Shown: positions 20,174 through 27,150 of the stretch, one piece after another
How the letters are laid out: each line of letters begins with the position of its first letter
Position numbering within the stretch: position 1 is the stretch's first letter
Assembly: GCF_002217795.2 (NCBI RefSeq)
Contig: NZ_AP018823.1
Location: forward strand, 310,001 to 374,000
Reading direction: 5' to 3'
Length of the DNA stretch: 64,000 nt
DNA from: Aquitalea magnusonii
GTDB lineage: Bacteria > Pseudomonadota > Gammaproteobacteria > Burkholderiales > Chromobacteriaceae
Program-made: the position numbers and the translations under genes
The notes under the pieces: model-generated
What the model saw: only the letters and a program-made list of their open reading frames with translations
The model's database searches: none
What the model was told of the DNA's origin: nothing

Positions 20174-21070
20174 TTACTCTTGTCCTGGTTTTGTGTAGCC
20201 CGGAGCCAACTTTGCACTTTCAACCCCATATAGTGCGAGAGGATCTTTTAGCCATAGATAACACGCGATATCGTCGATTTCATGCGTTTGGGAGCAATCT
20301 ACAAACCACCGACGCAATAAATAGCCCACAACAGCCGCTCTAGCCTTAACCCTGAGTATGTTGTCAGTCATGCCAAAATCCATGGCAATAATCTCCGGGT
20401 GATCCTTGCTAGGATGTGGGACCAACTCCAATTCTACGATGCGGTTCCACTGTATGTCGTGCTGAGCGGTCTCATACTCATGAGGTACCTCCGTCTCAAG
20501 GACGATGGGGTTTTTCATGCGTGTCAAGACAAAATCCCCGAAGCTTTTTCTTTTGCGGTCATATGCTCGAACATGCCACCGCAGTCCGCTGTCTACCAAG
20601 GCAAACGGTACAAGCTCACGAACTGTTACTCCGCTGCTCAGAGATTGGTACTCTAATGAAAGAGGGCGGTTCAGGTTGATGGCTCGGGTGATGGCCGCCA
20701 GTACTTCCAAGTTGGGGCGGTTTAAGACAGAGGGTACTTCGCATGGGAGAAGCGACTTCATCGGCCCTCCTAATCCTTCGCCAAATCCCTGTGTTAATGC
20801 TGAAATAACCCGTTCAAGGGAGTGCTCAAACAATGGTTTAAACTTGTTGCTAATGCGGTAGCTCTTGCTACTCCCGTCAAATATGCTGTTCTCTGGCGCC
20901 AAGTCTCTGTAAAGCCCTAAATCACGTGTCGCAGCTGCCCCCGCAGTCTGGAAGCGGTTAGTCAGATCTGCTCTTTTGACCTCCCCCATGAAGTACAGCT
21001 TGAACTCTATGTAAGCCAAGCGTTCCTTCTGGCTTTGGCTTAAAGACTCCAATCGTGCCTCCTGGCTCAT
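20174..21070 (-). CDS. WYL-domain transcriptional regulator
   Basis: 298 residues: an N-terminal winged helix (about 15-75, QKERLAYIEFKLYFMGEVKR), a WYL domain (about 135-205, LSLEYQSLSSGVTVRELVPFALV and LRWHVRAYD) and a C-terminal WCX-like extension. Proteins of this build (BrxR/CapW type) repress several anti-phage operons. It lies directly upstream of the methyltransferase gene with a 114-bp gap, and divergent from the ubiquitin-like operon, so it could control either or both. Confidence 0.8.
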   Translation of the reverse strand: MSQEARLESLSQSQKERLAYIEFKLYFMGEVKRADLTNRFQTAGAAATRDLGLYRDLAPENSIFDGSSKSYRISNKFKPLFEHSLERVISALTQGFGEGLGGPMKSLLPCEVPSVLNRPNLEVLAAITRAINLNRPLSLEYQSLSSGVTVRELVPFALVDSGLRWHVRAYDRKRKSFGDFVLTRMKNPIVLETEVPHEYETAQHDIQWNRIVELELVPHPSKDHPEIIAMDFGMTDNILRVKARAAVVGYLLRRWFVDCSQTHEIDDIACYLWLKDPLALYGVESAKLAPGYTKPGQE

Positions 21071-21499
21071 TCGTTTTCCTTTGAACAGGTAGATACATTA
21101 CAACTCCATTTTAGATGCATAATGAGCAGCATACAATACAAAAAAGCGCTATTTACATCATCAAAATGATCATGTATGATCGACGGAAAGAGTTAATGAT
21201 AGCGGTGCATGCTTGGGTGCACTCACAACAAAGGATGGGCAAAAGCAGTTGTTTTGAGGTAGTTCAGTAGGTCAGTAAACTTGACCTATAAGGAAGTTCT
21301 GGATCTACCAAGGGTAGGTCTAGATAAGAGGGGGGTCGCATGGGCAGCGCCAACTGCCCATGCGAAAACGATCTCCGAAGAGACCGTTGCCGTTAGACAG
21401 CAGCGAGTATCTGCGATGACAGAGCCTTTCGTCAAGAAAGGTCTGTGCTGGAGGTCGTCCCCGTTTTTAGTCGTGCTCATTTTTACAGGAGAAATTCCA
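21071..21499. promoter_or_regulatory. Divergent control region between WYL gene and Ub-like operon
   Basis: A 429-bp gap. The AT-rich part near 21110-21185 holds a perfect inverted repeat (see 21168-21181), with ATCAT/ATGAT arms just before it. A frame from a TTG at 21281 runs into the next gene but has no ribosome-binding site, while CAGGAG precedes the ATG at 21500. The remaining ~300 bp may be an untranslated leader. Confidence 0.5.
21168..21181. promoter_or_regulatory. Inverted repeat, possible WYL operator
   Basis: GATCAT-GT-ATGATC, a perfect 6-2-6 inverted repeat about 100 bp upstream of the WYL gene start. BrxR-type regulators bind inverted repeats; the link to this protein is inferred from position. 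Confidence 0.4.
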
Positions 21500-22663
21500 A
21501 TGGGCAATCAACTGAAACCGGGTGCAACAGCACCTGAATCTGTCACGGAGACCGTCATCATGACCGAGACTGTAGTAAACCTTCATAAAGATCATCATCT
21601 GATCGAGGTAGCAGATGAGAGTCTGACCTACCGCGCGATCCGTATTAATGATTTAACCCCAACTGGCCAGCAACTTGCTGCTGCAGCGGGCTTCAAGCCA
21701 ACTCAGAATCCAACGGTCCTGCATGTCCTTCCTAATGGTGAGTTGGAGGATATCCGCCCGGATGAAAACATTGATCTGCACGGCGGGCATGGCCGTTTCA
21801 TCATCGTAGAAAGCGATCGCTTGTATCGTTTTACTATCGACGGTGTGCGTTTTGACTGGCCCTGCCGAATGGTTTCCGGCGAGCTTCTCCGCAAGCAGGG
21901 CAAAGTGCCGGTAGAAATGGGGCTCTACTTCGAGCGCAAGGACGAGGCAGACCGCCTGGTGAATGATTCCGATCTGATCGACTTGGATGCGCTAGGTGTT
22001 GAAGCTTTCTATAGCCGAAAGCTTGTGTGGTCTTTCAATGTTCAAGGAGTGTTGCTTGAGGTCGAAACCCCCACAATCCTCGTCAGAGATGCTCTGACCC
22101 GTGCCGGTTTTGACCCTAATCAAGGTTGGCAAATTTTCTTGAAGATTGCAGGGCAGCCAAAACAAGCGGTCGAGTTGACGACAGTAGTTGATCTGCGTAC
22201 ACCTGGCATTGAGAAGCTGAGGCTTACACCTCGAGAAGTGAACAATGGTGAAGCGGCTCCGACGTCGCGCCGGGATTTCGCGCTTCTTGATGTAGATGAA
22301 GCCCACCTCGGGCAGCTTGCTTTGCGTTGGGAAACAGTGGTTGATGAGGGCAGACGTTGGCTGCTCATTCACTCCTATACTGTCCCGCAAGGCTACACAG
22401 CGGGCCAGACCCTCCTGGCACTCGAAATCCCCCCGTCCTATCCGGGGGCGCAGATTGATATGTTTTATACCAATCCGCCTCTTGCCTTGGAGTCTGGTCG
22501 TCCAATTGACTGCACGCAAGTTCGGGCCACCATCTTTGGTATTGAGTATCACGGATGGTCCCGGCATCGGGGGGCTCAATCTCCTTGGAATCCCTCGACC
22601 GATAATGTCATTACGCATCTCGCTCTTGTCGAATCGGCGCTGGCAAAGGAGGTTGGAGAGTGA
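21500..22663 (+). CDS. Triple ubiquitin-like repeat fused to E2-like domain
   Basis: 387 residues. Three consecutive beta-grasp (multiubiquitin-type) segments lie at about 30-108, 108-173 and 174-248, each ending before a new strand (LYRFTIDGV, LVWSFNVQGV). Residues ~257-385 resemble the prokaryotic E2 family E fold (ALEIPPSYPGAQIDMFY), with Cys338 as the likely thioester cysteine. CAGGAG precedes the ATG. The stop overlaps the E1-JAMM start. The chain joins modifier and conjugating enzyme, and presumably passes a Ub-like protein to a target. None of the repeats ends in an obvious free Gly-Gly tail, so processing is unclear. Confidence 0.75.
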   Translation: MGNQLKPGATAPESVTETVIMTETVVNLHKDHHLIEVADESLTYRAIRINDLTPTGQQLAAAAGFKPTQNPTVLHVLPNGELEDIRPDENIDLHGGHGRFIIVESDRLYRFTIDGVRFDWPCRMVSGELLRKQGKVPVEMGLYFERKDEADRLVNDSDLIDLDALGVEAFYSRKLVWSFNVQGVLLEVETPTILVRDALTRAGFDPNQGWQIFLKIAGQPKQAVELTTVVDLRTPGIEKLRLTPREVNNGEAAPTSRRDFALLDVDEAHLGQLALRWETVVDEGRRWLLIHSYTVPQGYTAGQTLLALEIPPSYPGAQIDMFYTNPPLALESGRPIDCTQVRATIFGIEYHGWSRHRGAQSPWNPSTDNVITHLALVESALAKEVGE

Positions 22664-24060
22664 AACCTACTTCGACGCTGACACTGCCAGCTTCATTGTA
22701 TGCCAAAGTCCGGGACCACTTGTTTCCGGGCGATGGGCTTGAGGCGGCTGCGATTCTGCTTTGTTCTCGAGTCCCTGGGCCGCGCCTTCGTTTGCTTGCA
22801 AGGGAAGCCATTTTTGTCCCGCATGATGCTTGTTCACACAGAGCTCCAGACGCTATCACGTGGCCTGGTGAGTTCGTTGAACATGCTATCGATCAAGCAG
22901 AAATGGATGGATTAGCGATTATCCTGATCCATTCGCACCCTGGTGGACTGTTTGATTTTTCCGATGCTGACGATGCCAGTGACGCTGCAGTATTACCAAG
23001 CTTATTTCATGCATTCGGCGAACTGCACGGCTCTGCAATTATGGTGCCCGGCGGGGCCATCCGAGCCCGTCTTTATACGCCCAGCATGGATAATCAGCTA
23101 GTCGATTTGGTGTCGGTCGCGGGGGATGACATCCAATATTGGTGGAGTGATCTCACGTCCGTGACTCCCAGCCGTCGTCCTGTCGCTTTTACCAGCGATA
23201 TGACCGCCGAAGTCGGCCGGCTGACAGCGGGAGTGATTGGGGTGTCAGGGACAGGTTCAATAGTTGCAGAGCAGCTAGCCCGGCTTGGTTTTGCGAATGT
23301 GACGCTGATTGATTTCGATCATTTAGAGCATAAGAATCTGAATCGCATCTTGAATTCGACCATCGAAGGGGCAAACCGCAAACAATTGAAGGTAAACGCA
23401 TTTGCCGCTGCGATAGCAAGTTATCGTGGTGAGGGTGTGGCCTATGCAGTTCCAGCTTCGGTGGTAACAAGGGAGGCCGTCCTAGCAGCAAGCCAATGTG
23501 ACGTTTTGTTCTGCTGCGTAGACACCTTGGAGGCTCGCCATATTGCTGACCTTATTTGTTCAGCTTTTTTGCTTCCGTTGTTTGACGTAGGTGTTGTCAT
23601 TCCAACGCGTAGTGCTGGAATGACACGGGCAATTGGGGATGTCTGTGGGCGTATCGACTATGTACAGCCCGGAGGTTCGACATTGCAAGACCGTGGGGTC
23701 TATTCGCCTGTTTCACTGCGGGCTGAGTATCTGCGCAACGCAGCGCCTGAGGCGCATCGCGAGGAACAAAAGGCTGGCTATCTTCAGGGGATGGTTGATG
23801 AAGCTCCGGCTGTAATTGCCCTCAACATGCGTGCAGCGTCTGCTTGCGTGATGGAGTTCATTGCCCGTGCCTATCCATTTCGGCTAGAAGCTAACCGGTT
23901 TTATGCGCGAACTCAGTTCAGCCTTGCCGCTTGCGAGGAAGAATATATTGCGGAAGATGTTTTCGCAAAAATGCCTAACCCAGTTCTGGGGCGTGGCTCC
24001 AAGGAACCTTTGTTGGGCCTTCCTGCTTTAAAAGCATTGGTGCATGAGGTGGCGCAATGA
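22660..24060 (+). CDS. JAMM (JAB) peptidase fused to E1-like ThiF enzyme
   Basis: 466 residues from a GTG start with AAAGGAGG seven bases upstream. The N-terminal half is a zinc JAMM deubiquitinase-like domain: Glu28, HSHP at 91-94, Ser101 and Asp104 complete the metal and catalytic set. The C-terminal half is a ThiF/E1 adenylation domain with GVSGTGS at 194-200, LIDFDHLEHKNLNR at 216-229 and the CDVLFCCVD strand. The fusion would release and activate Ub-like modifiers. It overlaps the upstream Ub-E2 gene (GTGA) and the downstream zinc-protein gene (ATGA). Confidence 0.85.
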   Translation: MKPTSTLTLPASLYAKVRDHLFPGDGLEAAAILLCSRVPGPRLRLLAREAIFVPHDACSHRAPDAITWPGEFVEHAIDQAEMDGLAIILIHSHPGGLFDFSDADDASDAAVLPSLFHAFGELHGSAIMVPGGAIRARLYTPSMDNQLVDLVSVAGDDIQYWWSDLTSVTPSRRPVAFTSDMTAEVGRLTAGVIGVSGTGSIVAEQLARLGFANVTLIDFDHLEHKNLNRILNSTIEGANRKQLKVNAFAAAIASYRGEGVAYAVPASVVTREAVLAASQCDVLFCCVDTLEARHIADLICSAFLLPLFDVGVVIPTRSAGMTRAIGDVCGRIDYVQPGGSTLQDRGVYSPVSLRAEYLRNAAPEAHREEQKAGYLQGMVDEAPAVIALNMRAASACVMEFIARAYPFRLEANRFYARTQFSLAACEEEYIAEDVFAKMPNPVLGRGSKEPLLGLPALKALVHEVAQ

Positions 24061-24389
24061 GCTTAAAACGCTGGTGGCGGAATACATGGGAAAAAATCGC
24101 ACCCATTCGCAGGCTTCATGTTATCGAAGGGGATAGCTTGCCGCAGCATTTGCCGCGCCGAGATTTAATTCTCGCTCGTGAGGATGGTGAGGATTGGTGT
24201 GTTGGGATGAATTGCCCTTGTGGCTGCGGTCGCAGAATCGAGCTGCTGGTGATACCCGAGGCAAAGCCTCGCTGGGATGTTAAGGTGGATGCGAGGGGAA
24301 TACCGACCTTATCTCCATCAATATGGTTGAAAAAGGAGTGCTGTTCACATTTTTGGCTTAAAAATGGCCGGGTTGTCTGGTGTGATTGA
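24057..24389 (+). CDS. DUF6527-like zinc-binding protein of Ub-like operons
   Basis: 110 residues. The core has CPCGCGRRIELL near residues 54-65 and KKECCSHFWLKNGRVVWC at the end, a treble-clef or zinc-ribbon-like cysteine set. The pattern W-L-K-x-x-C-C-S-H-F is what I recall for DUF6527 proteins found beside bacterial E1-E2-JAB genes. Its start overlaps the E1-JAMM stop by four bases. The function is unknown; a substrate adaptor or ligase-like role is speculation. Confidence 0.7.
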   Translation: MSLKRWWRNTWEKIAPIRRLHVIEGDSLPQHLPRRDLILAREDGEDWCVGMNCPCGCGRRIELLVIPEAKPRWDVKVDARGIPTLSPSIWLKKECCSHFWLKNGRVVWCD

Positions 24390-24424
24390 AATCATCGAAT
24401 AATTGTTGATAGGAAACACATGAT

Positions 24425-25690
24425 ATGAATAAAGATATGCCTACCCGTGCCATCATGGCCAGAATCTGCACATCCGACTCATTGGGCGAGGCCTTCGACC
24501 TTTATAGGTTAGCAGCCCCATTGTTGCCGAACTGTAAGTTCGTATTTGCAGCAGAAAATGGCGCGGCTCCTGGCTTTGCTGTCAATCACAAATTTTCTTC
24601 CGGAGCTGTAGTCAGGTCATTGTTCAAGACTGATAAAGTTCTTGTTCTGGATAGAGACACCGTGAAAGAGATGGAAAGCGGAGGGGCTACTTACCCAATA
24701 GATTACTCCATCTCACTCGACACACAAGCGCTAAGTTATCTAGAGCCATATTTGGCTGGTCGTTCATCTGGCATCCCGAAAGACTTCAAAGAGGTGTTTG
24801 ATTTCATCGCAAGGGATGACGTGTTTGTTGACCCGACTCCATATCTTTGCGAAAACCTTCACAACTTGGACGATAGGAAAGCCGCCGACCGGGTATTTGG
24901 GAAGCTCAAGGCATACGAGACATTGCGGACTCTCGATTCTCAATGGCTAAAAACTACCGGAAAGGCTTGCTCGACGCTTACTGAGTCAGAATTAGATAAG
25001 CGTGCGCAAGAGCTTATAGCTCGCATGTATATGGACCGGGCCAATGAAGGCTTTATGCGCGCTTTGAACTTCAGGCAGCAGTTTATGTATTGCCATTTGC
25101 TAAAAATGGCATCAATTCAGCTACAAACACCGCAAGCATCCGTTATTGAGAAGATCGAACGATTTGTTGAGTTCTGTGATTGTGATCTTGCCACTATCAG
25201 TGGGCGGGAGACAGCCCTTGCGCGTGCCTACTTCGAGCTTGGGCATAACTTGACCTTCTTTGGGAAGGTGCAGAAAAAGAAGCCAGATTTGTTCAAGACC
25301 CTGGACGGTATGGCATGGGATTTGTGGCATGTTCGCCAATTAGAAGAGACCATGACATTGAAACCTTCGCGGCAGGCACGCTACTTCTTTCCTGCATTGC
25401 TTACGTTTGATAAAAGGCTGGTTGAGATAATAGACCTTTATCCTTTAAAAGCTTGTGCATACATTGAGGGTGAACATGAGCCGATGCCTTTCTACGATGG
25501 AGACTGGTTTCAGCTAGTGGCAGGGGATGACCAAGCTCAGGCTAGATTCGCTGAACGTTTCTATTCAGTAGAAGCCCGTTCTTCTAGGGAACTCCGACGC
25601 AATTCGGTGAAGGCTCAATTCGAAAAAATTGTTACTGCTTTGGAAAATGAATTGTGTGTAATTTCTTCCGTTGAAAAGTTGGCTTCGTGA
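24425..25690 (+). CDS. Unknown protein with possible PIN-like nuclease features
   Basis: 421 residues, 35 bp after the zinc-protein gene in the same direction, with AGGA before the ATG. No firm family match. Segments recall large PIN-domain proteins: SISLDTQALSYL (Asp99) is like the LDTNVL strand, and MAWDLWHVRQLEE (Asp299) and PALLTFDKRLVEI (Asp329) are like the later acidic strands. If correct it would be a metal-dependent RNase and a candidate effector of the Ub-like operon. It ends at a terminator that closes the whole block. A separate toxin or stand-alone defence gene is the alternative. Confidence 0.55.
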   Translation: MNKDMPTRAIMARICTSDSLGEAFDLYRLAAPLLPNCKFVFAAENGAAPGFAVNHKFSSGAVVRSLFKTDKVLVLDRDTVKEMESGGATYPIDYSISLDTQALSYLEPYLAGRSSGIPKDFKEVFDFIARDDVFVDPTPYLCENLHNLDDRKAADRVFGKLKAYETLRTLDSQWLKTTGKACSTLTESELDKRAQELIARMYMDRANEGFMRALNFRQQFMYCHLLKMASIQLQTPQASVIEKIERFVEFCDCDLATISGRETALARAYFELGHNLTFFGKVQKKKPDLFKTLDGMAWDLWHVRQLEETMTLKPSRQARYFFPALLTFDKRLVEIIDLYPLKACAYIEGEHEPMPFYDGDWFQLVAGDDQAQARFAERFYSVEARSSRELRRNSVKAQFEKIVTALENELCVISSVEKLAS

Positions 25691-25731
25691 GTGACTATAT
25701 TTTGGTTTAGCTAAGATTTTACAGTTCGAAG

Positions 25732-25762
25732 CAGCCTAGTTTGTCACTAGGCTGTTTTCTAT
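25732..25762 (+). terminator. Terminator of the Ub-like operon
   Basis: CAGCCTAG (25732-25739) pairs with CTAGGCTG (25747-25754) and runs into TTTTCTATTTT, 42 bp after the last gene. Confidence 0.8.
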
Positions 25763-25901
25763 TTTACCCTCTGTATAGTCACCAATGCGGGAACCAACAT
25801 CGACGCCGGAAAAATCCAATTCTAGCGTCGAGAATCCCAAGCGCAGATCGCTGATGAAGGTCTGGTTTATCTTACTGCGCTTTACGATCTGGTACAGGTG
25901 C

Positions 25902-26471
25902 TTAGGATTGTTGAAAACCCCATTGTGCGATCTCTTGCGCCCGCTGGTTGAGCGGCACGACGTAGTTGCTATGCAAGGACCTGTTGAAGAGCATCAGCAC
26001 GATTGCACCAATACCTAACGTGGCCAGTACGAACAGATTTGCCAAGCCCTGGGCTGCAGCACTGTTGGTTCCTGCTAGGCGCCTGATCATGGCAACCTGG
26101 TTCAGCGGTGCCCACTTCTCTGATGCATGATTGGCTAAAGCGATGTAGTAGACGGTATCTTTTTCAAGGTGCTTGCTATGCACGCCGATCAGCGTAATCG
26201 CCTGGCCGGCCCGGACTGCAAATGAGCTGTCGTCTGGCAGTGCGATCACTCTCTCCTTGCCGTTCTCCAGGCGGACCCAGCATTCCCGCTTCAGTATGTT
26301 ATGGCTTTGGACGCTTGATACCTGCCCGTAACCGTTACGTGTTGAGTTGACGTGGGTCTCGGACCATGTCTTATCTTCCAGCGCGGTACCCCGGTATACA
26401 ACGAACTGGAGTGTTTTGCCTTTCAGGCGGAGGGTGGAGAGATGTTCTGGCAGTTTGTCTTGAATGCTCAT
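25902..26471 (-). CDS. Unknown single-pass membrane protein (189 aa)
   Basis: Begins MSIQDKLPEHLSTLRLKGKT. Residues 1-145 are soluble and beta-rich (for example CWVRLENGKERVIALPDDS). One strong transmembrane segment lies at about 144-162 (LANLFVLATLGIGAIVLML), followed by a short tail. No family is recognised and no signal peptide is visible. It is divergent from the xre gene and may be its regulatory target or unrelated cargo. Confidence 0.55.
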   Translation of the reverse strand: MSIQDKLPEHLSTLRLKGKTLQFVVYRGTALEDKTWSETHVNSTRNGYGQVSSVQSHNILKRECWVRLENGKERVIALPDDSSFAVRAGQAITLIGVHSKHLEKDTVYYIALANHASEKWAPLNQVAMIRRLAGTNSAAAQGLANLFVLATLGIGAIVLMLFNRSLHSNYVVPLNQRAQEIAQWGFQQS

Positions 26472-26573
26472 GATTCGCCCTAAATGTCTACGTAAGCCGT
26501 GCGAGGAAATGATGCATGACGATTTTGCCCAATATATTGTGAAGACTCCAGCGTGGCTAGGTATGACGCTTTG

Positions 26574-26589
26574 CTCTCCTATAGGAGAG
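26574..26589. promoter_or_regulatory. Perfect 16-bp palindrome over the xre ribosome-binding site
   Basis: CTCTCCTATAGGAGAG is its own reverse complement and ends five bases before the xre GTG start. It includes the AGGAG Shine-Dalgarno sequence. This is a natural place for autorepression, by the Xre protein on DNA or by folding of the mRNA. Confidence 0.55.
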
Positions 26590-26593
26590 CCAA

Positions 26594-26854
26594 GTGGAAC
26601 CGGAAGTCGCGTTCGGAAGAGCGTTAAGAAAACTGCGCAAAAACAGGGAGATGTCGCAAGAAGCGCTGGCCTTTGAGGCTGATGTTGAGCGTAATTACGT
26701 TTCGCTCTTGGAACTTGGCAGGAACAGTGCCAGCGTTAATGTGATCTTCAAGCTGGCGAAGGCTCTTGAGATACGCCCAAGCCAATTGATCGAAGCTGCC
26801 GAGCAGGAAATGGCATCTCAGCCCGGCAGTCTAGAGAATGGTCAGAGCGCTTAA
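26594..26854 (+). CDS. Xre-family (HTH_3) regulator
   Basis: 86 residues from a GTG start with AGGAG upstream. The helix-turn-helix spans about residues 8-62 (GRALRKLRKNREMSQEALAF, VERNYVSLLELGRNSASVNVIFKLAKAL). It resembles the small controller proteins found with restriction systems and mobile elements. It is convergent with the tnsABC-tniQ operon, and a palindrome lies over its ribosome-binding site. It may limit its own expression or that of nearby cargo. Confidence 0.85.
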   Translation: MEPEVAFGRALRKLRKNREMSQEALAFEADVERNYVSLLELGRNSASVNVIFKLAKALEIRPSQLIEAAEQEMASQPGSLENGQSA

Positions 26855-27150
26855 ACCGACGAGTCTCCTCTCTCAGCCATGCGAGCTACCTCGGCGGTGG
26901 CTGCATCCACAAGATTCTCGATGGCATCGTCCAGAGCTGTAGGAGCCACGTAGTCAGCTGCAAGACCCCCTCTTTTCTCCTTGATATCCCGCCAGTAAAA
27001 ACCAGGCCTCTCCATCTGTGGGGTGATCTTGTCGATCGCTTGGCACAGATTCTCTACGACAGGTAGCCACTCCTGTGGAACACAGTTATCGATGCCTCGG
27101 CCACCGCGGAACTGCCAGGCGTAACGGTTCTCGATTTCACTTTTGCCCAT
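26851..27150 (-). CDS. Unknown small protein at the end of the tns operon (99 aa)
   Basis: Begins MGKSEIENRYAWQFRGGRG at an ATG that overlaps the tniQ stop by 14 bp, so it is translated as part of the transposition operon. It contains QEWLPVVENLCQAIDKI and GFYWRDIKEKRGGLAADYV, then an acidic helix. Longer frames upstream lie inside tniQ. No family is recognised. Its position suggests a helper in transposition or target choice, or simply cargo. Confidence 0.6.
   Translation of the reverse strand: MGKSEIENRYAWQFRGGRGIDNCVPQEWLPVVENLCQAIDKITPQMERPGFYWRDIKEKRGGLAADYVAPTALDDAIENLVDAATAEVARMAERGDSSV

Noticed and set aside
21281..21499. N-terminal extension of the Ub-E2 gene from a TTG
   Set aside because: It has no ribosome-binding site and an atypical sequence; CAGGAG lies at the right distance before the ATG at 21500.
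25785..26018. Small forward frame beginning MREPTSTPEKSNSS with a hydrophobic patch
   Set aside because: It lies just after a terminator, has no ribosome-binding site, and its second half is antisense to the membrane-protein gene. It may be a degraded remnant but cannot be supported as a gene.
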